Made by a program: the position numbers and the translations under genes. Under the pieces are notes generated by a model. The model saw nothing but the letters and a program-made list of their open reading frames with translations, searched no databases and was not told where the DNA came from. Shown here piece after piece: positions 47,101-55,700 of a stretch of 64,000 nucleotides of DNA (positions within the stretch are counted from its first letter, which is position 1; the number at the start of each line of letters is the position of its first letter). Source of the DNA: Ciona intestinalis (lineage: Eukaryota > Chordata > Ascidiacea > Phlebobranchia > Cionidae). The stretch is from contig NC_020168.2 in assembly GCF_000224145.3 (NCBI RefSeq), positions 6,553,792-6,617,791 of the forward strand. The letters run 5' to 3'.

Positions 47101-47716
47101 CCGTTTCTTTTTAATTTACTCTTACTACGCTTATAGCCCTAAAGTGTTTACATTTTTAAGTTTTCTGCAAGCAATGCTACTTTTACAAACGTGATTTTTA
47201 CTTCAAGGTCCTGATTCTTCGTTTATAAATTGATTTTTGAAAAATAAACTTTGACAAAACAATATTATTTCGTCGCCGGGACTTTCCCTAAGTTGTATAC
47301 ATTTTTTTACATCCCCGCCAAATAAACATAATTAAACACGAGTTAATAGAGGTTTCATGCTACTATCGTTTTAAGCGTATGTGTCTTTGGACATTACATT
47401 TAACGAAAACTGCTCCAACCCAGTAGTCTCTTTTGGGTTGTCTACCTTGTTGGTCTTTTAGTAAAAAGTAACAAATGCAAACAAAAATAGTCACCCACAA
47501 AGTTACGCGTATGGTAACTCGTAAGCTAGCACAAGGTATATGAAACAGAACACCCGTGTTGTTACAACTGTCGTAGCTCCGCCAAGCGAGGATAAACAAG
47601 TTACATTCATTCATTTATTTACCTTCTGCCCCTTTAGCATCGCCAGGGGGTTTAGTAAGACTTGGGAAGCTCTCTCCGGCCGCTTCGTCTGGTTTCTTAA
47701 ACTCCTTAAGACTCAT
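25883..47716 (-). CDS. MYBPC: Myosin-binding protein C, expanded module set
   Basis: Thick-filament protein of striated muscle. Exons from the 5' end: 47623-47716, 46637-46785, 46102-46253, 45733-45858, 45265-45429, 44288-44460, 43876-44059, 43463-43554, 42926-43067, 42297-42421, 38575-38711 (or second copy 41661-41797), 37887-38022, 37250-37364, 36807-36988, 35786-36105, 35457-35591, 34910-35054, 34437-34597, 33961-34108, 33522-33674, 33050-33202, 32508-32663, 31961-32107, 31506-31582, 31020-31136, 30458-30700, 29921-30095, 29517-29617, 29040-29232, 28546-28687, 28051-28211, 27555-27705, 26124-26241, 25883-25945. Total 5,031 nt, 1,676 residues, in phase. Order: Ig; the MyBP-C M-domain (DYERICMQYGFYDFR, diagnostic); Ig x5; FN3; Ig; FN3; Ig; FN3 x3; Ig; FN3; Ig. 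The last five (FN3-FN3-Ig-FN3-Ig) equal vertebrate C6-C10. There is no C0-like domain before the first Ig. Five exons recur after the 38832 gap; see that entry. Confidence 0.92.
26427..26614. mobile_element. Palindrome-ended miniature element (MITE-like)
   Basis: Same family as 24453-24650: left end AGTAGGGTGGGGGAATGTGG, right end GTGTCCCATCTTTCCCC. It lies in the intron between MYBPC exons 26124 and 27555. Confidence 0.75.
26740..26885 (+). mobile_element. SINE tail fragment
   Basis: Contains the family's tail words: a GGGCATGAGGTG-like block, CACCCCGTGTTGTTAAAACG, and CATGCGAGGATTAACAAG. No head is recognised. Confidence 0.5.
28330..28520 (+). mobile_element. SINE tail fragment in MYBPC intron
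   Basis: Carries CAAATTGTCAGCCAT, CACAAAGTTACATATG, AACACCCGTGTTGTAACGAC and a CGAAGATA end, all matching the dispersed SINE tail. Confidence 0.6.
30125..30330 (-). repeat. 71-bp minisatellite, ~3 units, MYBPC intron
   Basis: Same family as 17893-18440. It starts about 30 bp from the acceptor of exon 29921-30095 and is oriented sense to the gene (minus). Confidence 0.88.
31150..31460 (-). mobile_element. SINE copy, reverse orientation, MYBPC intron
   Basis: On the minus strand a tRNA-like head with GGTTCGGGCCC (B-box-like) near 31425-31437 is followed by the shared middle and tail words (ACACGGGTTCCCGTTTCATAC region near 31190 on the + strand). It is degenerate and possibly composite. Confidence 0.5.
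31795..31960 (-). repeat. 13-bp microsatellite abutting a splice donor
   Basis: About ten units of ACATCACATTATG and close variants. The last unit (ACATCACATAC) is itself the complement of the donor GTATGTGATGT of MYBPC exon 31961-32107, so the repeat runs straight into the exon. Confidence 0.8.
33230..33430 (+). mobile_element. SINE tail copy in MYBPC intron
   Basis: Has the words AAATTATCAGCCATACA, CACAAAGTTACATACG, AGCTGGCACGAGGTGTATGA, ACACCCGTGTTATAACAACT and GAGGATAAAGTAAGTTACAT of the family tail. Confidence 0.7.
35255..35400 (+). mobile_element. SINE tail fragment in MYBPC intron
   Basis: Diverged match to the SINE tail: GTGTATGAAACAGAACACCC then GCGAGGATAAATC at the end. Confidence 0.5.
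35930..38831. other. First copy of a ~2.9-kb duplicated MYBPC segment
   Basis: This segment matches 38957-41918 in exons, introns and an inserted SINE, with small indels and scattered substitutions. Its right end is the edge of the N run at 38832. The other copy's left end is the edge of the same run. This is what two overlapping, unmerged (probably allelic) contigs look like, so the exons here and in the second copy should be counted once. Confidence 0.85.
37634..37862 (+). mobile_element. tRNA-derived SINE, first copy, broken by an N run
   Basis: Starts with a tRNA-like head: TGGCATAGTGGTTAGCGCG (A box) and GGGTTCGAGGC (B box). Bases 37785-37834 are N. The complete counterpart is at 40637-40933. 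Confidence 0.8.
38832..38956. other. Assembly gap of 125 N
   Basis: The run is exactly as long as the gap at 55659-55783, so the length is probably a default placeholder. Confidence 0.95.
38957..41918. other. Second copy of the duplicated MYBPC segment
   Basis: Starts inside the FN3 exon equal to 35786-36105 and contains full counterparts of exons 36807-36988 (near 39834), 37250-37364 (near 40258), 37887-38022 (near 40957) and 38575-38711 (41661-41797). Near its left end one T of a GTCGTTCCC run is missing compared with the first copy, which may be end-of-contig error. The gene frame needs only one copy. Confidence 0.85.
40637..40933 (+). mobile_element. tRNA-derived SINE, complete copy
   Basis: About 295 bp. 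Head: TGGCATAGTGGTTAGCGCG (A box) and GGGTTCGAGGC (B box), as in an RNA polymerase III promoter. Middle: GGGTTGTCCAAATTATCAGC. Tail: CTCGTAAGCTGGCACAAGG, then GCGAGAATAAAGTAAGTTAC and a short ATTC repeat. Many heads and tails of this family occur singly elsewhere in the window. Confidence 0.85.
41870..41985 (-). mobile_element. SINE tail fragment, reverse
   Basis: On the + strand reads TAACACGGGTGTTCTGTTTC and ACACCTCGTGCCAGCTCTTA, the complement of the family tail. Confidence 0.6.
42590..42780 (+). mobile_element. SINE middle and tail fragment
   Basis: Diverged match: GTTGTCCAAACTGTCAGCCA, then GTGTATGAAACAGAACACTC. Confidence 0.5.
44530..44795. repeat. Tandem repeat, ~120 bp, about 2.3 units, MYBPC intron
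   Basis: Units share CTGTGTTTTAAACATTATTT, CATAGCCATAATTTAT and GATCTGAAACCTTGG-like blocks. Confidence 0.75.
45009..45205. mobile_element. Palindrome-ended miniature element (MITE-like)
   Basis: Same family as 24453-24650: AGTAGGGTGGGGGAAGATGG at the left, then ACGATCAGGATATTTGGAT and TGTCCCATCTTCCCCC near the right. It lies in the intron just before exon 45265-45429. Confidence 0.78.
45905..46085 (-). repeat. 71-bp minisatellite, ~2.5 units, MYBPC intron
   Basis: Same unit and same sense orientation as the other arrays. It ends about 20 bp before the donor of exon 46102-46253. Confidence 0.87.
46390..46560 (+). mobile_element. SINE head fragment
   Basis: tRNA-like start (CTTGGCTTAAGTGATCGCC, then ACGGGTTCAAGACTGG as B box), then GGGTTGTCTAGATTGTCCGC. 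The tail is missing. Confidence 0.55.
47350..47615 (+). mobile_element. SINE copy in first MYBPC intron
   Basis: Contains the family's middle and tail words (AACCCAGTAGTCTC, CACCCACAAAGTTACG, GAAACAGAACACCCGTGTTG, GCGAGGATAAACAAGTTAC) and stops about 10 bp before exon 47623-47716, supplying nearly all of the sequence next to the donor. Confidence 0.7.
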
Positions 47717-48261
47717 TGTGCTGAGTAGTTACAAGGCAGCTTATCCTTGCTGCAAAGGTATTCTATTCTACACAAAATCATGAAAACAGGAACATTTATT
47801 ATAACCCACGAATACATAACAACGGTGTATTATTTTTACCCGCAGGGGTGGGAAAATAAATTTAAAAATACATCTCTTTGGTGATAAACGAACCCTTTAT
47901 CAGGCCTAACTAATGCATTGCAATGACTTTAGGCGTCTGGCCCGGTTCGTATGAACGGCCTTCTTTGCAATTCAATACCCACTGGAATAAGCCGGCGGGT
48001 CATCACCAAATACGGTGATACCACGAAGAGCATCTCAATCCAACCGGCGTGTCTCCCTGATTCGGGAGCCCGATATGTTTATGACGTAACCATCATCATT
48101 GTGCGTCACACAACCCCCATAGTTGTCTTTTGAGGTAATCCCGCGATGGAAGCGACACCCAGAAGGTCCCAAGAGACACAACGATTGGTGTAATCAATGT
48201 TTAAATGGGCACGTAATCACACAAACATAACAACGTTATTTATTTAAAGTAAAATTAATTG
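47717..48261. other. Promoter/5' region of MYBPC and 3' flank of the orphan gene
   Basis: No gene is supported. Bases 47930-48150 are more GC-rich than the surroundings and carry an open frame (47951-48133) without features. A minus-strand AATAAA (TTTATT at 48239-48244) lies about 20 bases after the stop of the orphan gene. Confidence 0.45.
48239..48244 (-). terminator. Poly(A) signal for the orphan gene
   Basis: AATAAA on the minus strand, about 20 bases beyond the stop codon of the 427-residue frame. Confidence 0.55.
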
Positions 48262-49545
48262 TTAACGAACAATGGAAGGATAAGTCGCTTGTGACATCAG
48301 AAAGAACTTCAATGATTCCGGAAGTTTAAGTTTCTTTATTCGATTACTGACTTCGACTTCTATTCGAGAATAATTTGTTTGTTTCGTCATAGAGGCAGCG
48401 ACGTCATAGAATATCCGTTGAATGGTTGCGTGGCAACATGACGTCAGAGAAGCAGGAGACATAACGTAACAAAGTGTTTTCATTCCGTCACAATTGTCTC
48501 TTGTTATAATATCCGCTGAAATGATTGTCGTCCAATTGTGACGTACATCAGAATCACCCAATTGTTGCGCAACAATCAAACTCGCGTTATCGTTTGATGA
48601 CGGTGTATGACGTAACAATCGCTTTGCGGCGTTAAATCGAAAGTTAAAATCTTTCAAAAGAATTTGTTCTTCTTTCTTGACGACCAAGCTAAGGAATCTG
48701 CGCATGCGCATAAAAGTCCAATCGAAGCGAAAGTAGACTGACGTCATTAATGCACCTTCAATAACTGTGACGTCACTATGGTGACACGAGCACGCGCAGC
48801 TCTGGTCCAAACTTCGTAACGAACTCGATCTACGCCTTGGTGACGAAAGCGGTGACGTATTGAGTGACGTAGGTACGTTGATGACGTCATAGCACCGAGA
48901 ACACTCGAATCTGATTGGCCCTTCAGTTCGACACGATGTGCAGCACAAGTCGTCGTTGATATTCCACGCGAGCGGACCGCGCTTTGCCGGAAGTTGAATA
49001 TGACGTACTTCCGGTTTGAACGCGGTCGCCCACCGAATGCATTTTGGGTCGTCGATGGTTAATACGTAAAATCCGGGAGCTGGAAATCCCTGAATCTCGT
49101 AGTTTCGTTCAATCGGAAAATTCTGGATGAGGTAATCTTGTACGTCATTTAATTCCTCTGACGTCACAGTGATAATAACGTTTACTGGCAGTAGCAAAAG
49201 ATAAGCGGGAAGTTTCTCGTGTTTTGGTGAAATCGATGTTGATGACGTCACAGTGGTCGTGATTGTTCCGCAAACAAAGGCATCGACGGGTAGCTCTATT
49301 TTACCCGAACCGGATCGAACGAGTTTTTGCCAATATGCAAATGAATTTATCGAAACTGGAATCAACGAAGCTTGATTTGTCGCTGGTGACGTCATACCGT
49401 CCAAATAACAATTGCTTTCCTGGCATTCTCCAACGAACGAAACCAAACTATTGTCTTTTGTTCTCCTATATAACTTGTGACCGCTTATCATCTTGACTGT
49501 GCTACTCTGTTGCGTCACAATATGGTTTATTGTTGCTCTGTGCAT
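48262..49545 (-). CDS. Intronless 427-residue orphan protein with a Cys cluster
   Basis: One open frame from ATG 49545 to the stop at 48262, with a poly(A) signal right after it. There is no signal peptide or membrane segment. Near residue 200 a CCTSCRTEGPIRFECSRC motif has two CxxC pairs nine residues apart, as in small zinc-binding folds. It is followed by a Ser/Arg-rich stretch (SSPRRRSSSLRSL) and CACSCHH, giving more possible metal ligands. The rest is mixed alpha/beta-like sequence ending in a basic patch (RIKKLKLPESLKFFL). I do not recognise the family. The codons contain GACGTC unusually often. It lies in the ~2-kb spacer between MYBPC and the thrombospondin gene on the same strand, with 236 bases to the thrombospondin stop. 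Length and the adjacent poly(A) signal make it likely real. Confidence 0.72.
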   Translation of the reverse strand: MHRATINHIVTQQSSTVKMISGHKLYRRTKDNSLVSFVGECQESNCYLDGMTSPATNQASLIPVSINSFAYWQKLVRSGSGKIELPVDAFVCGTITTTVTSSTSISPKHEKLPAYLLLLPVNVIITVTSEELNDVQDYLIQNFPIERNYEIQGFPAPGFYVLTIDDPKCIRWATAFKPEVRHIQLPAKRGPLAWNINDDLCCTSCRTEGPIRFECSRCYDVINVPTSLNTSPLSSPRRRSSSLRSLDQSCACSCHHSDVTVIEGALMTSVYFRFDWTFMRMRRFLSLVVKKEEQILLKDFNFRFNAAKRLLRHTPSSNDNASLIVAQQLGDSDVRHNWTTIISADIITRDNCDGMKTLCYVMSPASLTSCCHATIQRIFYDVAASMTKQTNYSRIEVEVSNRIKKLKLPESLKFFLMSQATYPSIVR

Positions 49546-49781
49546 TGCTTCCGTTTACACTATGTCGTAACAAACACGATGACAGCGATGAGCGCTTTAA
49601 CGCGATTTATTTAAAAACAAATATGATTTATGCGACATATATCAATTTGAAATACAATGATGTCATACATACGATTGTGTCGCATTTATTTCACTTTGGG
49701 ACGTCGTGTCTCTATGACGAAATCGTGAAGACGTAACTAAAATCTACAATTAACACATCACAAATATTATCGGCCTTGAAA
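49546..49781. terminator. 3' flank of thrombospondin gene with poly(A) signals
   Basis: Minus-strand AATAAA signals at 49685-49690 and about 49606-49611 follow the thrombospondin stop at 49782-49784. The remaining ~60 to 140 bases must hold the start region of the orphan gene. Confidence 0.5.
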
Positions 49782-52700
49782 TTAAACCGCCTCTCGTGAC
49801 GTAGGTCGTGACGTAACAGCGCTCTCAGGTAATGTATCTGGGTAAAACAAACGGAAAAACGTTACAGTTAGAACGGTTAAAATATTGCTGTACGGGCGCG
49901 CTTGGTTTTATACTGGAGTTTACGGGTTCAAAGCTCGATGGTGCTACTGTGACCGTATGTGTCCATGGGCCAGAAACTTAATGACAATTTGCTCCAACTT
50001 AATGATAATCCTCAAAAGTATTTACCCCCTAGCTGCTCATGCTATTTCTACGTGGCGACACGATCTGTTTAAAACATACACCCGTGACATACAATTGTTG
50101 CTGCCCCACCCTTTGGGAATAAATAAGTTGCAGATATAGTAATTCGTAAGCGGGCACGAGGTGTCTAAAACATAACACCCGTTTTATAACGACTGGCGTT
50201 GCCGCTGTATGACTGTCATTAACGACTGTTGATTTCGACTTCCAAATTTATTTATTCAAACCCTGTTTGTGTGAAAACAAACTCACCATTACATCGATAC
50301 ACCAGGTTCGACCAGATGACGTTTTCTTGACTGAAACAAAACACGCCAAGTCTTCCCCCTTTAACTGTGTCATCTAACACAGGACCTGTGTCCGCTATCA
50401 TGTTCGATTTGCGGAAGAAACGGATCCTAAAAAATCATCAATTAGATATCTGTCATTAAATCAGTATAACATCCCAATGGTAAAATATCTGAAATTTATC
50501 TAATGGCATATTATCTGCTATATATCCAATGGTATACTATTTGTTATTTATCTAATGGTAAAGTATATCATGTTTTACTTGGCATCCCGTTATCTATTCG
50601 TATAAACCCAACATTGTATTTGTTATATTCTATTCTATATGGGTGAGGTCTTACAATGTGGCATGCCATGGAGCCTAGAATTTGGGTCAACATTGGCCCA
50701 TTACCCCAACATTGTATATGCAAATTCTATTCTATATGGGTGAGGTCTTACAACGTGGCATGCCATGGAGCCTAGAATTTGGGTCAACATTGGCCCATTA
50801 CCCCAACATTGTATATGCAAATTCTATTCTATATGGGTGAGGTCTTACAACGTGGCATGCCATGGAGCCTAGAATTTGGGTCAACATTGGCCCATTACCC
50901 CAACATTGTATATGCAAATTCTATTCTATATGGGTGAGGTCTTACAACGTGGCATGCCATGGAGCCTAGAATTTGGGTCAACATTGGCCCATTACCCCAA
51001 CATTGTATATGCAAATTCTATTCTATATGGGTGAGGTCTTACAACGTGGCATGCCATGGAGCCTAGAATTTGGGTCAACATTGGCCCATTACCCCAACAT
51101 TGTATATGTATATTTTTTATTCTATATGGGTAATGTCTAAGAGGGTGGCATGCCATGGGGGGATTGACCCAATACCCCGGATTTATATACAAGATTCCTA
51201 CCTAATGTATCCAACTTGTGGTCTATGTTGTAACTCCCATCTATAAGAAGTCTTATCCTCCCATCCCTGGTTCATGGGATCACTCCATAGAACTTTAACT
51301 TCGTCCTTCGTATCCCCTGAATGCCACAACGCGTTCCTCATCCGTTCACCTGGTCCCTTGTTTGAATTCACTGCCTATTTAAAACGAAGATATAACAAAA
51401 TTATATTCCACGTGAGTGAGACCCTGCACTGTGGCAGCCATGGGGTGTAAGATTTTAGACCAGGATTAATCAATTACCCAACAAAACGGTAATTTTTTTT
51501 ATTAGTGCTTAGTGGTTTACTAAGAAATCTTTTCCTCATTCCCAAACCAAAGAAAGACTGTTTGGTCTAATACAGGTAATTTGAAGATAAAAGAAGTGGT
51601 CAGGGGGCATTTAGGCCCCCAAGTTTTAGTATCTTAACAACATTAACCCCACTTGCAAGAAGCATAAATAATTACTTTCTGGAGAAGGACCTCTTAACCC
51701 AGGTGTTCCAGGTTCAAAACCCATGACAGTAAGTAACCAACCTTAAGTTGCAACCCTGGTTGTGCAACGGCGCGGAACGGTGTCGCGCTCCAATAAGTTT
51801 GCTCCGTTTGTTTCCAAGTAACAACATAGAAATGTGAGTTACTTTGGTAGCTGAATATAAAACCAGCATAATCGTCATCAGTTGCCGTGTTTACGAAGAA
51901 AGTTCCGCTGAAGTCAACCCCATCAAATGAATCGTACCCTGTATGGCGGTATGTATATATATAAGCAAGGTGTTCATATACTTGTGAGTGGGAACTTAGG
52001 TGACTTAAACATAGTCGCCACTAATATGCCCACAGTAAAGTTACTGAAGCTATTACAGTGTGTGGATAAGCAGACTTTTGATTGGTTTATTCATTCATGT
52101 CCTCATGGTTAGGAACTTGCACACTTAAAAAAAATTATTGGCTACATAAGTAATCCTAATGTCAGAAAATCCTCTTCTTCCCAAAAACTATTCTAAGGAC
52201 AAGGTGAGACACAAGAGACCCAACAAGCAGATCTATTACCCCACCACCAATGCCCCCACACTCACCAATAGCAAGTCCAGGATCGCTATTCTGTGTTTGG
52301 ACAATCTCCATTCCTTTGTTAAGTATCACCCAGTGAGGATCCACCTGTGCGTCTCCCTTTGGATCCAGGATGACACTCTGGTATGTTCGGAAGTCAGTTG
52401 TTGTAACTTCAGCATTCTCAGGGCAAGCATCTTTCCAATCACTAACTTGGTCGCCATCCTGTTAAACAAGAACATATTTAATCATGTTTGTATAGATAAT
52501 TAAATAATGTGGGTACATTATTTTCTCTAACATCTGTACAACTAATAAAGGTAAAAAACTTACGCAACCAATTAGAAAACGCATTTTGTAATATTCCCAC
52601 AACTAATTATGAAACAACCTTTTTAACAAGTAATTGGAAATACTTTGTAATACTTCCACAACTAATTACAAACAAACTTCCTTGCTTAGCACTACTAATC

Positions 52701-55700
52701 ATAAAACATACTTTGCCTTTTTCCTAACTAATCAGAAAAACATACTTGGTAATGTTTGTACAACTAATCATAAAACATACTTTGTCGCTTTCACACGCAT
52801 CACCGATCCCGTCCCCGTCACGGTCGAGTTGGTTAGGGTTGTAAATTAATCGACAATTATCAGATGCGTTTGTTACACCATAATCGGGGACTCCGTCGTT
52901 GTCGTCATCCTCATCGCATGCATCGCCGATTCCGTCGTTGTCCTGTATAAGATGTCTATGTTAGATATTTAAGATTTTAATACTAGTCATTAATAGTGTA
53001 AAAGAGGTTACTATTCAAGAAGTTATTGTCTTGATAGTAAACATATGATCAGCAGAAGTTTCGGACAATCAGTAGATAATATCTCTTTTTACCAAGCTAC
53101 TGTTTAAAATATATGCTGATTATGAGTTTTGTATTCAGACAGTAACTTGGTCCATCGTCAGTGTATAAGCAGTTACTATCCACCAAATTATTGCTACTAT
53201 TTAAAGTATATTTAATCACCGTATCAAGTTGTGCGTTGTTGATAACAAACGGACAATTATCAACACTGTTCTGATGTCCGTCACCATCAGCGTCTGCATC
53301 ATTATCGCACATATCACCAAGCAAGTCATTGTCGGTGTCTGTCTGTGGAACAAGGAATATGAATGGATGTAACTTGTTTATCCTTGTGTGCCAGCATGGC
53401 AGTGCAAGATTCGTTATAAAACGATGTCCCGTTTTGTACACATCGTCGCATGGCGGGCAATGACAGTCGTTATAACACAAGTGTTCTGTTTCAAACACCT
53501 AATGTCTGCTTATGAGCTACCACACATATAATTTTGTAGGTGATTTATTTTTTTATGAATCAGTTGCAATTTTAACATTACATCAGTGACCACTGGTTTG
53601 GAAATTATCGTAAGTCTCTGGCTCAGGTAACCAAAAAAAAACCTCATAAGCGGACATAAGGTGTAAGAAAGAGAACAACCGTGTCAGGACAATTTATAGA
53701 CCTAAACTTTACTTATTATAAAAACAACTTACTTGTAGGATATTACTGATGGTCAAACAGTTGTCACAAGCATCTCCAACTTGGTCCATGTCTTGGTCTT
53801 CCTGGTCGTGGTTTGGGGTTAAGGGGCAATTGTCGGCATTGTTTGATATACCTGGGAAATATGGTGGTTATTGGTCAAAGAAGCATAATTTTTTACTATC
53901 TATTTCAACTGTAACATGGGTTAGCTGCAGCAATACTTTCGTAACATTGAAATAAAAGACATAGACCTATCATGGTTTCAATTCTGCTCTTGGTGAGTTC
54001 TGCAATGTGACATGCAACGGGGCCTGAGGCCAGAGTGCCCTAAAATATAGAGGTCAGACCATTGCTTCATAGCAACTTACAGAGAACAGTGGTGAAACAC
54101 ATAAATAAATATATGTTTTCCTGATGAAGTTTCGCCGTATGCAGACAAAACGTTGGAAATACACTACGTTCTTATACCAGATGAGCCAATGATATATTAT
54201 TTATTATGCCTGGTAGCAGAAGTAACAGAGTAAATAAATATGCCTGACAGCAACACTATATTCTGATGTCTGTTACTGTATTGGAAGAAATAAACTAATC
54301 ATAAGTTACCGCTCACCATCTCCATCGATGTCATTATCGCATTCATCTCCCTCTCCGTTACCATCGGTGTCCACTTGTTTTGGATTCTTTACATTCGGAC
54401 AATTATCACAAGCGTCGCCAAAGGTGTCGGTGTCAGAGTTCTGGTAAAGATATATTGGATGTAGATGGTGGTAAATAAGTATGAATGTTAGTTTTTCTAT
54501 CAAATGTTGGATTAAAAAAACGACTGTGACACTTATTTGAACCTAACATAAAAATATGTTTATAAGTGTTAAAAAGTACATAAATATGTTAGGCAATACT
54601 TTATACCATATATGCTGTATATCAGTTGTATATATGCCATGTATGCTGTGATTAAAAACATTGTAAATGAATACATTCTAATTTCCCAATCATGTGCCTT
54701 TATAGTTTGATAATGTGTCAATAAAGCTATACCTTTGCAACGCTAACATGCAAAACTTACCTGTTGGTCAGAGTTAGGTACAAGGATACAATTATCTTCG
54801 GTATTTGGAATCCCATCGTTATCTGCATCATCATCACAAGCGTCTCCAACACCATCGTTGTCAGAATCCTCCTGACCACTGTTGGGGACATCTGGGCAAT
54901 TATCCTGGTGGGAAAGGGGGTCGGTTAGTGTGTGTGTGTGGTGCACCCCACGCTCACTGTCGAGTTATAACATGAGTGTCTTCTTATACACCAGACACTC
55001 ATGGTGTATTCATACACTTCATGCTCACTGTCTAGTTATAATATGAGTGTCTTCTTATACACAAGACACAAACGGTGTATTCATACACCTCATGCTCACT
55101 GTCGAGTTTTACCATGGGTGTCTTCTTATACACAAGACACACATGGTATATTCATACACCTCATGCTCACTGTTAAGTTTTAACATGGGTATCTTCTTAT
55201 ACACCAGACACACATGGTGTATTCATACACCTCATGCTCACTGTGGAGTTATAACATGAGTGTCTTCTTATACACCAGACACACATGGTGTATTCATACA
55301 CCTAATGCTCACTGTCGAGTTATAATATGGGTGTCTTCTTATACACCAGACACACATGATGTATTCATACACCTCATGCTCACTGTCGTGTTATACCATG
55401 AGTGTCTTCTTATACACCAGACACACATGGTGTATTCATACACCTCATGCTCACTGTTGAGTTGTAACATGGGTGTCTTCTTATACACCAGACACTCATG
55501 ATGTATTCATACACCTAATGCTCACTGTTGTGTTATAACATGGGTGTTTTCTTATACACCAGACGCGCATGGTGTATTCATACACCTAATGCTCACTGTC
55601 GAGTTATAACATGGGTGTCTTCTTATACACCAGACACTTATGATGTATTCATACACCTNNNNNNNNNNNNNNNNNNNNNNNNNNNNNNNNNNNNNNNNNN

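Noticed and set aside
47951-48133. 60-codon plus-strand frame in a GC-richer stretch
   Set aside because: No family features; it lies where the MYBPC promoter and 5' UTR are expected.
50625-51175. CRISPR-like array
   Set aside because: Units abut without unique spacers and lie in an intron of an animal gene; this is ordinary tandem repetition.
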